DNA from: Candidatus Woesearchaeota archaeon
GTDB lineage: Archaea; Nanobdellota; Nanobdellia; Woesearchaeales; DSVV01
DNA: 7,399 nucleotides
Assembly: GCA_023267795.1 (NCBI GenBank)
Contig: JAHFMP010000046.1
Span: 1 to 7,399, forward strand
Reading direction: 5' to 3'
Within the stretch, counting starts at the first letter, position 1; each line of letters opens with the position of its first letter. Shown one piece after another: positions 1 to 6,083 of this stretch. Position numbers and translations under genes: made by a program. Below the pieces are notes generated by a model. It ran no database searches. It was not told the DNA's origin and was given only the letters and a program-made list of their open reading frames with translations.

Positions 1-508
1 GAATAGTAATAACAATTTCGAGAGTTGGTCCACGATCTTGTTCATTCAATAAATGAATTTCATCAATAATAACTACTTTTACAAACCTGAGCCATGGTGC
101 ACTGTGGCGTATCAAAGAATCTAATTTTTCTGAAGTGGTTATAATAAAATCATAGTTTTCCAAATACGAATCAGTGGTATCTGTATCTCCGATAGAAAGT
201 GCAATTTTTTTGTCTGAATATTTTTCTTTGAAGCTTTGATATTTTTCTGTTGCCAATGATTTTAGAGGGACAATGTAGATTGCTTTTCCTTTTTTTTCGT
301 AAATGCAGTTCATTGCGGCAATTTCAGCTATGAGTGTTTTTCCAGAACCTGTTGGTGTGCAGACTAGCAGATTTTTGCCATCGAGGAGTCCTGAGTTTAT
401 TGCCTTGATTTGTGATGGCCGCAATTCTTGGAATCTTTCTTTTTTGAGAATGCTGAAAAATTGAAGGTTGAGTTTGTTTTCGAGATTGTTGATTGTTTTC
501 AGTGTCAT
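1..508 (-). CDS. Hel308/Ski2-type SF2 helicase, N-terminal part (runs off the window)
   Basis: Only the first 169 residues are present; the gene continues beyond base 1. The visible part is helicase domain 1 of a superfamily 2 ATP-dependent DNA helicase. Seen: a Q-motif-like RPSQ (residues 30-33), Walker A TPTGSGKT (51-58, Lys57), motif Ia-like VPLKSLATEKYQSF (80-93), TTSEKLDSLIRH (114-125), and motif II DEIH (139-142) followed by RGPTLE (149-154). The DExH box with RGPTLE shortly after is typical of Hel308 and Ski2-like enzymes. Hel308 is known to act 3'-to-5' on stalled forks in archaea. The start at 508 is the first ATG after an in-frame stop upstream, and a TTTAAA box lies about 26 nt before it. 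The canonical Hel308 Walker A is often PTASGKT; here it is PTGSGKT, so another Ski2-like paralogue is possible. No symbol is given because the C-terminal domains are unseen. Confidence 0.9.
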   Translation of the reverse strand, partial: MTLKTINNLENKLNLQFFSILKKERFQELRPSQIKAINSGLLDGKNLLVCTPTGSGKTLIAEIAAMNCIYEKKGKAIYIVPLKSLATEKYQSFKEKYSDKKIALSIGDTDTTDSYLENYDFIITTSEKLDSLIRHSAPWLRFVKVVIIDEIHLLNEQDRGPTLEIVITI

Positions 509-531
509 GAATGGATAAAATAATGGGTTTG

Positions 532-537
532 TTTAAA
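532..537 (-). promoter_or_regulatory. TATA box of the helicase gene
   Basis: On the minus strand the sequence CAATTTAAAC centres about 26 nt upstream of the ATG at 508. That is the spacing expected if transcription starts at or next to the start codon (leaderless mRNA). No Shine-Dalgarno-like stretch precedes the ATG. Confidence 0.55.
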
Positions 538-593
538 TTGTTTTTTGAAGATTTCACGCCTCTTCCTGATTCACTATGTTATTTTGCATCTTC

Positions 594-608
594 CGATAAA
601 AATTTAAA
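594..608 (+). promoter_or_regulatory. TATA box and possible BRE of the Ogg2 unit
   Basis: TTTAAA at 603-608, preceded by an A-rich stretch (CGATAAAAA) that could serve as the TFB recognition element. Its centre is about 25 nt before the ATG at 630, so the transcript is probably leaderless. It lies back to back with the helicase promoter in a 121-nt divergent intergenic region. Confidence 0.55.
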
Positions 609-629
609 GTAGAAAAATATCTGATATGC

Positions 630-1310
630 ATGCAACAACTTCTTAAGCAAATTCAGGAATTGAAACAATCCAGAATAAGACAACAAATAGATCAGCGCCT
701 TTTTGAGTTTCATCAATTCCAAACCAACAACAAAACAGCTCAAGATTGGTTTTCTGAATTTTGTTTCTGTTTATTGACAGCAAATGCAAAATCAAAAACT
801 GCATGTGCTGTGCAACAGGAATTGGGAGCAGAAGGATTTGCAGCTGCTTCTTTTGATGAGCTTGTTTCTGTTATCAGAAAAAACAAGCATCGCTTTCACA
901 ATACAAAAGCAAAATATATTATCGAAGCAAGAAAGCATCAGAACATAAAAGAGAAAATTATGCAGTACAATGATGAACAACAAATAAATAGAAATAAAAA
1001 TGAAAAAAAACATAAAAATGAAAAACAGGTGCGTGAATGGCTTGTTGCAAACGTGAAAGGCTATGGCTACAAAGAGGCATCACATTTTTTGCGAAATGTG
1101 GGGTTCAAAAATCTCGCAATTCTCGACAGGCACGTCCTGAATCACTTGTATGAAAACAAAATTATTCAAAAAATCCCTCAGTCTTTATCTCAAAAAAATT
1201 ATCTGAAAATAGAAAAAAATATGGAATCATTGTGCTCGGCACTGCAAATGACACAAGCAGAACTTGACATGTATTTGTGGTACATGAAAGCAGGAGATGT
1301 TTTGAAGTGA
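630..1310 (+). CDS. ogg2: Ogg2-type N-glycosylase/DNA lyase (8-oxoguanine repair)
   Basis: A 226-residue helix-hairpin-helix glycosylase that should excise 8-oxoguanine and nick the abasic site (base excision repair). Seen: LLTANA (residues 48-53), the hairpin and catalytic lysine in VKGYGYKEASHFLRNVG (Lys148), the catalytic aspartate in AILDRH (Asp166), and the ending LDMYLWYMKAGDVLK. The 18-residue Lys-Asp spacing matches, from memory, K129/D147 of the 207-residue Methanocaldococcus jannaschii enzyme. The C-terminal lysine, described in Ogg2 enzymes as the determinant that separates 8-oxoG from G, is present as the last residue. About 19 extra residues lie before Lys148, probably the Lys/Asn-rich low-complexity stretch at 112-132. 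The start is the first ATG in frame, about 25 nt after a TATA box. The stop overlaps the GTG start of the next gene. Confidence 0.93.
   Translation: MQQLLKQIQELKQSRIRQQIDQRLFEFHQFQTNNKTAQDWFSEFCFCLLTANAKSKTACAVQQELGAEGFAAASFDELVSVIRKNKHRFHNTKAKYIIEARKHQNIKEKIMQYNDEQQINRNKNEKKHKNEKQVREWLVANVKGYGYKEASHFLRNVGFKNLAILDRHVLNHLYENKIIQKIPQSLSQKNYLKIEKNMESLCSALQMTQAELDMYLWYMKAGDVLK
994..1025 (+). repeat. 18-nt-spaced direct repeat inside the Ogg2 gene
   Basis: ATAAAAATGAAAAA occurs at 994-1007 and again at 1012-1025, an offset of exactly 18 nt (six codons). It encodes the repeated KNEK in KNEKKHKNEK and lies in the A-rich segment that appears to be extra relative to shorter Ogg2 proteins. It looks like a small in-frame tandem expansion. 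Confidence 0.7.
1292..1298 (+). promoter_or_regulatory. Shine-Dalgarno-like site for the lipoprotein gene
   Basis: AGGAGAT lies inside the last codons of the Ogg2 gene, with GGAG ending 10 nt before the GTG at 1307. It supports the GTG as the start and suggests translation coupled to Ogg2. Confidence 0.55.
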
Positions 1311-2431
1311 AAAGAATTAACATTGCTATATTGTTTATTTTTCTCATTTCTTTTGTCTCTGCATGCTCCAGCTCTTCTGAAAAAACAGAACAAACAAAAA
1401 TAGAAAAAACAGTGCTTGTCTTTATTCAATTTAACAAATCCTGCGATTATGGACAATATATTTCAGGTGAAATCAGAAAAGAAATATCTGCAAAAGATTT
1501 TGTAATCATTGGAACATATACCACGTTTCAGAAAATTCAGCAGCTGAAACAAAATAAGTGTGTCATACGAACATTCCGGCCAACAGAGCTTTCAGAAGTG
1601 TTGGAAAGCATTGAAGGTGACTTTGAAGAGGAGCGAAACAAACATTTTCAGGAAATCAAGTTGAACAGGACGCTTGTAAAACAGGACGTGACAGATAAAG
1701 AGAAACTAAAAGAATATCTCCGTGAGAAACATGAAGGAGAAGCACAAACAGCTGCTGTTCTGTCTGAATATCAATTATATGTAACACCTGATGCTGAGGC
1801 TGTTCAAGAACTTGCCGAGGAACTTAATGGTGTTCAGGAAATTTATGATGAAGCGCTTTCTTGGGTGTGGGTCTCTGAAGAATATTTGAATGGCGTAGAA
1901 GAATATTGGTATACTCCCGAAGATTTTTTAACAAAAACACCGGCAATGAAAAAAAATCCAAAGTATGGAACTCCAGCAAGTGATTGTTCTGAACAGGCAA
2001 ATACTCTTGCATCGCTTCTTATTGCCTCTGGATATTCTGAAGAAAATGTTCGAGTTGTTTTAGGACTAGTTAATTTTAATGGCCAGAGAGGTGGTCATGC
2101 GTGGGTAGAGATTTATGAAGATGGAGAATGGCTTCCTCTTGAGGCAACAGCAGGTGCGTATTATGATGATGAAACAGGAACACTTACTCCTGCTTCAGAA
2201 CTTTCTTATACTTATTTTGCATATCACCGCTATCCTGTTCTTGAAGCATGGTATTATTACAACAACAAGTATTATCTTGACATGACTGAAGAAACTTCTT
2301 CTGGAAATGCACCTCCTAATTGGCAGGAAGCAAGTACAACTCGCCTCAAAAGAGATCTTGAATCTGATGATTCATCTGATTCTGATACAGTACACCCACG
2401 TGCTTCACGAAACTCTCGTCAAGATACATAA
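1307..2431 (+). CDS. Lipoprotein with a transglutaminase-like cysteine-protease-fold domain
   Basis: A 374-residue protein read from GTG 1307. This start overlaps the Ogg2 stop by 4 nt (GTGA) and places a clean signal peptide at the N-terminus; an upstream ATG at 1277 would add ten residues ahead of it. Seen: KR, a hydrophobic core (residues 4-17), then lipobox VSAC with Cys20, followed by a Ser/Glu/Lys linker. The protein should be exported and lipid-anchored. The C-terminal half has a transglutaminase-like core: DCSEQANTLASLL with Cys227, GGHAWVEIY with His264, and WLPLEAT with Glu279 where many relatives have Asp. This Cys-His-acid set could support peptidase or transamidase chemistry; the substrate is unknown. 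Residues 21-150 are an unrecognised domain with two cysteines (46 and 85) and a charged stretch. The tail is Ser/Asp rich. It is co-transcribed with Ogg2, although no functional link is evident. Confidence 0.85.
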   Translation: MKRINIAILFIFLISFVSACSSSSEKTEQTKIEKTVLVFIQFNKSCDYGQYISGEIRKEISAKDFVIIGTYTTFQKIQQLKQNKCVIRTFRPTELSEVLESIEGDFEEERNKHFQEIKLNRTLVKQDVTDKEKLKEYLREKHEGEAQTAAVLSEYQLYVTPDAEAVQELAEELNGVQEIYDEALSWVWVSEEYLNGVEEYWYTPEDFLTKTPAMKKNPKYGTPASDCSEQANTLASLLIASGYSEENVRVVLGLVNFNGQRGGHAWVEIYEDGEWLPLEATAGAYYDDETGTLTPASELSYTYFAYHRYPVLEAWYYYNNKYYLDMTEETSSGNAPPNWQEASTTRLKRDLESDDSSDSDTVHPRASRNSRQDT

Positions 2432-2441
2432 ATTATGTATC
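2423..2441. repeat. Perfect 19-nt palindrome across the lipoprotein stop codon
   Basis: GATACATAA and TTATGTATC are exact reverse complements around a single central A. The left arm contains the TAA stop of the lipoprotein gene, and the right arm ends about 14 nt before the TATA box of the zinc-finger gene. It may be a protein-binding operator. As an RNA hairpin it is poor because the loop is one nt, and no T-run follows, so a terminator role is unlikely. Confidence 0.6.
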
Positions 2442-2454
2442 ACTTCTAGAAAAT

Positions 2455-2464
2455 TTTATAAATA
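2455..2464 (+). promoter_or_regulatory. TATA box of the zinc-finger/dehydratase unit
   Basis: TTTATAAATA, preceded by the A-rich GAAAAT as a possible BRE. The TATAAA core centres about 25 nt before the ATG at 2484, again the leaderless spacing. This supports 2484 as a true start. Confidence 0.65.
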
Positions 2465-2483
2465 CATAATACTAAAACTATTC

Positions 2484-2627
2484 ATGAAAGAAGACAAAGG
2501 ATGGCATCAACCTGCAAAACATTTGAACAAAACAACAGAAGGAACATGTCCATACTGTAAAAAGCATGTCAAAGCATTGGAAGCACACATTCATGATAAA
2601 CATAAAAAAGAAATGCACGCCTTGTGA
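2484..2627 (+). CDS. Small C2H2-type zinc-finger protein
   Basis: A 47-residue basic protein with one apparent zinc-binding motif: CPYC (Cys22, Cys25), then His35, His37 and His40 in ALEAHIHDKH. The spacing from Cys25 to His35 is nine residues, shorter than the classic twelve, so which histidines bind zinc is uncertain. Small single-finger proteins of this kind occur in many archaea and may bind nucleic acid or protein; no function is established here. Start choice: the open frame extends back to 2307 inside the lipoprotein gene, but ATG 2484 lies about 25 nt after a strong TATA box and gives a compact protein. The last 35 nt overlap the following dehydratase gene in a different frame, suggesting coupled expression. 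Confidence 0.72.
   Translation: MKEDKGWHQPAKHLNKTTEGTCPYCKKHVKALEAHIHDKHKKEMHAL
2579..2583 (+). promoter_or_regulatory. Weak Shine-Dalgarno-like site for the dehydratase
   Basis: GGAAG lies nine nt before ATG 2593, inside the zinc-finger gene. It is a modest match but helps choose 2593 over the in-frame ATG at 2566. Confidence 0.35.
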
Positions 2628-2913
2628 AGGATCTGTTCATCCACTTTCTGACATACAAGTACAACGTTTTCTTAAACTCGTTAAAGGATGGAAACTGATT
2701 AATGGAAAACTGCAAAAATCATATACATTTAAGAATTTTGTTGAGGCATCTTCATGGTTGGAGAAAGTAAAATTCCTGGCAGAAGCAGAAGGACATCACC
2801 CTGACATTCATTGGACATGGAATAAAATCACTCTTGTTCTTTGGACACACTCAATAAATGGTTTAAGCGAAAATGATTTTATTCTTTCATCAAAAATTAA
2901 TGAATTGAAATAA
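2593..2913 (+). CDS. Pterin-4a-carbinolamine dehydratase (PCD/DCoH family)
   Basis: A 106-residue protein of the Pterin_4a family, which dehydrates 4a-hydroxytetrahydropterin during recycling of the cofactor of aromatic amino-acid hydroxylases. Seen: the N-terminal KKCTPCEG (residues 6-13), GWKLINGKLQKSYTF (32-46), then the active-site block EGHHPDIH (His68, His69), WTHSINGLSENDF with His86 and Asp95. The spacings His69-His86 (17) and His86-Asp95 (9) match those recalled for the mammalian enzyme (H62, H79, D88). The length is normal for the family. Start 2593 puts KKCTPCEG five residues from the N-terminus, as is common in relatives; ATG 2566 would add nine unlikely residues. No aromatic hydroxylase or pterin gene is in the window, so the physiological role is open; a moonlighting or molybdopterin-related role is conceivable. 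Confidence 0.92.
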   Translation: MINIKKKCTPCEGSVHPLSDIQVQRFLKLVKGWKLINGKLQKSYTFKNFVEASSWLEKVKFLAEAEGHHPDIHWTWNKITLVLWTHSINGLSENDFILSSKINELK

Positions 2914-2927
2914 AAAATAATAAATTA
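2912..2927 (-). terminator. Possible T-run terminator of the envelope operon
   Basis: Just after the stop of the large surface-protein gene the minus strand reads T-rich (TTTATTATTTTTT, including six consecutive T). Archaeal RNA polymerase commonly terminates on such runs without a hairpin. The convergent gap to the dehydratase is only 15 nt, so the two transcripts probably overlap. Confidence 0.35.
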
Positions 2928-2928
2928 C

Positions 2929-5148
2929 TTATTTCTCCCAGAGTGGTTCTACAGCATCTCTATACATCAATGTCAAATCCTTAAATTCTCCTAGTTGAGC
3001 AAGATCTTCAATATATTGTGGGTCATTTGCACGCCAGACATAAAATGTTACTCCTTCTGCATTTTGCAAATCTTCACTGGTCACTTCCCATTGTCCTGTT
3101 GTAGCATCTAAAGTAATTTGACCAAGCATTGCAGGTGTCATATTTACTTCAGGATATTCAATATTTTTTCCGGAAATTGTTTCATTTCGTGCAGGAATAA
3201 TAATGCCTTCCTGATCCAACAACAACGCATTCACAGTATAGGCGCCACTTACTAAGGTGATCGTTGCAGGCTCTTGCTTTGACACACTTACTACTTGTGA
3301 AAAAGGCGCTTCAAAGAGTTGATCTGGAACTTTCTCTATTGTTAAAAGAACAGAATCAGTCTTATCCATGTCAAACGCAAGATTTTGTAATGCGGTGCTG
3401 CTTATGCTGGTGTTTGCACGGCTACTCGGAATAAACTTTATTGTAACAGGCACTTGTTTTTGCTGTTCAAGCAATGCAATAATTTTATCTTCTTTTTCAG
3501 GAGTAGTATCTAAACCCACAAATGTTGTATAGTATCCATCAGCATCAATACGAACTGCACCGCCGATACAAACAGGAAAATTGCCTTCATACTTTCCAGA
3601 TGCATCTGTTGCGCCAATGCTGCAAATTTTATATGTTCCACAACGGAATGCTATTGATGCAGAAGGTATTGGAGCACCTGTAATGCCATTGTAGGCTGCA
3701 ACTTTTACTGTTCCACTGAGTCGCTGTGTTGCACTGCAAATTAATGTTTTTTCAGGCTCTTCATATGTAGAATATATTGTTTCATTTGTTTTAGTATCAA
3801 TGCCACTTGGGTATGTTGTAGGCACACCTTCTTTTAGCCGAATTTCAACTGTACTTGCATCCCATGGACCATAACTGCCAAGTCCTTGCGCCCAATCCAT
3901 AAGATTTCTATTATCTCTGATATTGTTTTCCAACGCAAAAAAGAATGTATATCCTTCTCCCTGTAATGCATTTGCATCTTTTAGAGTAACAACAACAGGA
4001 TAACTTACATCATAATAAAAAGAATAATGATTTGTTTGAATAGGAGGCAGAAGTACTGGAAATTCATTTGTGTATATCTTTGGTTTCAATAACTCTCCTG
4101 TTCTTGGAGTAATGTCAAGATAATATTCTGTAAAATCTGTTGTTGGATCAATGAAATCTATTTCGAGTGTTCCAAACTCGTGACTACTCTCTCTGGAAAG
4201 CATGCTGAAAAAACCAGTGCCGTATTTATTTTCCGGCTGCAGTTCTACAGCACCAGTTGTTCCTTTTATTTGAATAAGTGAGATGTATGTCTTAAGATAT
4301 TTGCCAAGCTGCTCTTTGACATTTTGTTTCATCCAATAAACAACTGCATATCCTTCTGTGAATGCTGCAAGAGGAGGAAGCCGTTCTTCATCCAGGCCTG
4401 AGTATGCACTAGTTATATTGAGTGTTATCTGCTCTAAAAATTGATTTCTGATTTCCATTGTCACAATTTCATTTGCTGCATTGTATATGCTTTGCAATGG
4501 CACGTTGAGTTCTACATACCAGTTTTCCAGACTGCTTGTGCTTGTTTCTTTTGTTATTTCAAGTGGATAGGTAAGCTGAACATAAACTGCTTCATCACCA
4601 ATTGCAGTTTCTATTCTTGGTTCCTGTGCAGCAGTAATTGCATAACCCTGTTTTTCAAGAGATGCAAAATTGTCAAGACAGAGCATGAGATTCTCCTGCG
4701 TGTATGCAGTAATTTGTTCTTCCATGTTCTTCAGTGTTGGAATATTTTTTGTAGTAATAGAACATCTTGTGCAGCTGTGCTGGCTGTTTTCATACCACCA
4801 ATAAGGGATTTGGAGTGCGCCGAATTGGACAGCATCACCTGCTGTCTGGTCTGTTTCATCAATGTCAAAAATTTGGCTGTGAAGATCAGTTCTGCTGAGA
4901 TTAATATAGCCACCGTGCTGGCCGAGAAGAACAATAGCATTTTTTGCGATATCATTGAGGCATGCAGAAACATATTGCTGAACAGCAACTGCATCTCCAT
5001 GCGCAGAATCCTGCTGCAATGCAATGCCTAATTTTGCTTCTGTTGTTTGGGTTATAAAATAATAAAGAACAGCAATAGTGAGAAGAATAATTATTCCTAT
5101 AATTATGAAAATAGTTGCCTGACCTTTTTTTTGAAAAAAGTTGTCCAC
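2929..5148 (-). CDS. Large prepilin-like anchored surface protein with carboxypeptidase regulatory-like domain
   Basis: A 739-residue protein read from GTG 5148, supported by a Shine-Dalgarno stretch 8 nt upstream. The N-terminus, QKKGQATIF then a hydrophobic segment (residues 13-33), resembles archaeal class III (prepilin/archaellin-like) signals, where cleavage would fall after Gly9; the usual Glu at mature position 5 is Phe. The rest should lie outside the cell. Seen: cysteines at 63, 126, 129 (CTRC), 157, 471, 503, 509 and 527; and residues about 477-558, from LSGTVKVAAYNG through GAPIPSASI, TDASGKYEG and DADGYYTTFVG, which match the beta-sandwich carboxypeptidase regulatory-like fold often found in surface proteins. 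Two long beta-rich regions on either side are not recognised. It is the last gene of a three-gene unit, 30 nt after the membrane protein. Its function is unknown; a surface filament, adhesin or assembly role is inference. Confidence 0.82.
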   Translation of the reverse strand: MDNFFQKKGQATIFIIIGIIILLTIAVLYYFITQTTEAKLGIALQQDSAHGDAVAVQQYVSACLNDIAKNAIVLLGQHGGYINLSRTDLHSQIFDIDETDQTAGDAVQFGALQIPYWWYENSQHSCTRCSITTKNIPTLKNMEEQITAYTQENLMLCLDNFASLEKQGYAITAAQEPRIETAIGDEAVYVQLTYPLEITKETSTSSLENWYVELNVPLQSIYNAANEIVTMEIRNQFLEQITLNITSAYSGLDEERLPPLAAFTEGYAVVYWMKQNVKEQLGKYLKTYISLIQIKGTTGAVELQPENKYGTGFFSMLSRESSHEFGTLEIDFIDPTTDFTEYYLDITPRTGELLKPKIYTNEFPVLLPPIQTNHYSFYYDVSYPVVVTLKDANALQGEGYTFFFALENNIRDNRNLMDWAQGLGSYGPWDASTVEIRLKEGVPTTYPSGIDTKTNETIYSTYEEPEKTLICSATQRLSGTVKVAAYNGITGAPIPSASIAFRCGTYKICSIGATDASGKYEGNFPVCIGGAVRIDADGYYTTFVGLDTTPEKEDKIIALLEQQKQVPVTIKFIPSSRANTSISSTALQNLAFDMDKTDSVLLTIEKVPDQLFEAPFSQVVSVSKQEPATITLVSGAYTVNALLLDQEGIIIPARNETISGKNIEYPEVNMTPAMLGQITLDATTGQWEVTSEDLQNAEGVTFYVWRANDPQYIEDLAQLGEFKDLTLMYRDAVEPLWEK

Positions 5149-5168
5149 CTCTTTTTCCTCTTTTTCCT
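5148..5168 (-). promoter_or_regulatory. Tandem purine-rich ribosome-binding region of the surface-protein gene
   Basis: On the minus strand AGGAAAAAG is repeated twice and followed by AGG running into the GTG start. GAGG at 5160-5157 stands 8 nt from the GTG, a good Shine-Dalgarno distance. The AGG copies 9 nt upstream and at the start itself are extra potential anti-SD pairing sites. Confidence 0.6.
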
Positions 5169-5191
5169 AAAAAGTTCTTTAAGAACTTTTT
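5169..5191 (-). repeat. Intercistronic hairpin between membrane-protein and surface-protein genes
   Basis: AAAAAGTTCTT (5169-5179) and AAGAACTTTTT (5181-5191) are exact reverse complements around one base. The hairpin contains the stop codon of the membrane-protein gene and ends directly before the ribosome-binding repeats of the next gene. A further copy of the arm lies at 5197-5207, so the last codons of the membrane protein are a near duplication. It might attenuate, process or modulate translation of the downstream gene. Confidence 0.6.
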
Positions 5192-6051
5192 ATTTTAAGA
5201 ACTTTTTTTGTAACAACATAAAAATAAAATCTCATCCATGAAACTGCAAGGATAATAAATGCCATGCCAAAAATGAACAATGCAAAAGGTGCAACAATAG
5301 TGAGTATTATCACTCCAATCATCCAGCTAAAGATGATTGTTATGAACATCATGCATATAGGAACTGTAAAATGCCTGAATTTTTTTACACCAAAAACAAA
5401 TGTTTCTTTGTATATTTTCTTCATTGTATGTTTTTCCTGCAGCAATGCGCGGAAAAAAGCAGTGAAGTACAGATACGCAAACAACAGTATGGTTAGTCCA
5501 GCAGCAGCAGCCTTGACTGTGAATCCAAGAAAAATAATAATTGCCGCAAGCAGCCAGAGTGCCTGCCATGTCATATTTATTGCAACAAATTTTTTAAGAT
5601 ACTGCGCTGTGTGTTTTTGTTTTGTGATGTGAAGCCAAATGAATGCCTTGTACAAAGAATTGATTCCTAAAAACACTGCAATGCCCACTATAACGAGCAA
5701 CGCAAATTTGGCATAAAACCACGTAATTGTGCTTACATGTTTTGAAAGCGATATTTCCATTGCTGAATTCATTGCACCATTTGCTCCAATTGCTGTAGAA
5801 GCCATAAAAAGTCCAAAAATATATTGCAGTGCTGCTGCAAGAGGAAGAAGTACTGCTTGTAGTATTCCAAGAAACAGCAAGAACAGTCCAAACAATGTGA
5901 AAAGATATGCTGCATCTAAAAGTACTGTCATGCCAAATTGTTTATCAATTTTGAATGCTTCATAATAAAGATGAAGATGTGACAGCTTTGCTGAAGAAGA
6001 GCTCTGTTCTTCTTTTCTTTCTTTATTTCTTTCCTCTTTTTTTCTTTTCAT
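5179..6051 (-). CDS. Multi-pass integral membrane protein, function unknown
   Basis: A 290-residue protein with a very basic, soluble N-terminus (MKRKKEERNKERKEEQ, then four serines) and six or seven predicted membrane segments by hydrophobicity: roughly 41-66, 68-90, 111-136, 156-178, 181-202, 227-250 and 251-278. The basic N-terminus is likely cytoplasmic. No family motif or catalytic residue is recognised. It lies 32 nt after the secreted acidic protein and 30 nt before the large surface protein, all on the minus strand, so a role in export, anchoring or assembly of these partners is plausible but unproven. No Shine-Dalgarno motif is seen before the ATG (seven A residues precede it). An AT-rich TTAAATAT about 24-25 nt upstream could be an internal promoter. 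The last codons contain a short duplicated AAGTTCTT stretch. Confidence 0.8.
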   Translation of the reverse strand: MKRKKEERNKERKEEQSSSSAKLSHLHLYYEAFKIDKQFGMTVLLDAAYLFTLFGLFLLFLGILQAVLLPLAAALQYIFGLFMASTAIGANGAMNSAMEISLSKHVSTITWFYAKFALLVIVGIAVFLGINSLYKAFIWLHITKQKHTAQYLKKFVAINMTWQALWLLAAIIIFLGFTVKAAAAGLTILLFAYLYFTAFFRALLQEKHTMKKIYKETFVFGVKKFRHFTVPICMMFITIIFSWMIGVIILTIVAPFALFIFGMAFIILAVSWMRFYFYVVTKKVLKIKSS

Positions 6052-6069
6052 TTTTTTTGTATTTAGTTT

Positions 6070-6079
6070 AATATTTAAT
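6070..6079 (-). promoter_or_regulatory. Possible internal TATA-like box before the membrane-protein gene
   Basis: The minus strand reads TTAAATATTA in the gap just before the membrane-protein ATG, centred about 24 nt upstream. The spacing fits a leaderless promoter, and the gene lacks a ribosome site. The region is very AT rich, so chance is a real alternative. Confidence 0.3.
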
Positions 6080-6083
6080 GCTG

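Noticed and set aside
324..557. 77-residue minus-strand open frame over the helicase start
   Set aside because: It is a shifted frame of the helicase, which carries the Walker A and DEIH motifs in the other frame.
1199..1456. Minus-strand 85-residue frame across the Ogg2/lipoprotein junction
   Set aside because: It is antisense to two strongly supported genes and has no recognisable motif.
2307..2483. Upstream extension of the zinc-finger frame
   Set aside because: It overlaps the lipoprotein coding region out of frame; the TATA box places the start at 2484.
4441..5031. 196-residue plus-strand open frame
   Set aside because: It lies entirely antisense to the well-supported surface-protein gene, is cysteine/phenylalanine rich as expected from a shadow frame, and has no promoter or ribosome site.
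5264..5965. Plus-strand frames antisense to the membrane-protein gene
   Set aside because: Shadows of the hydrophobic coding sequence; no start signals or family resemblance.
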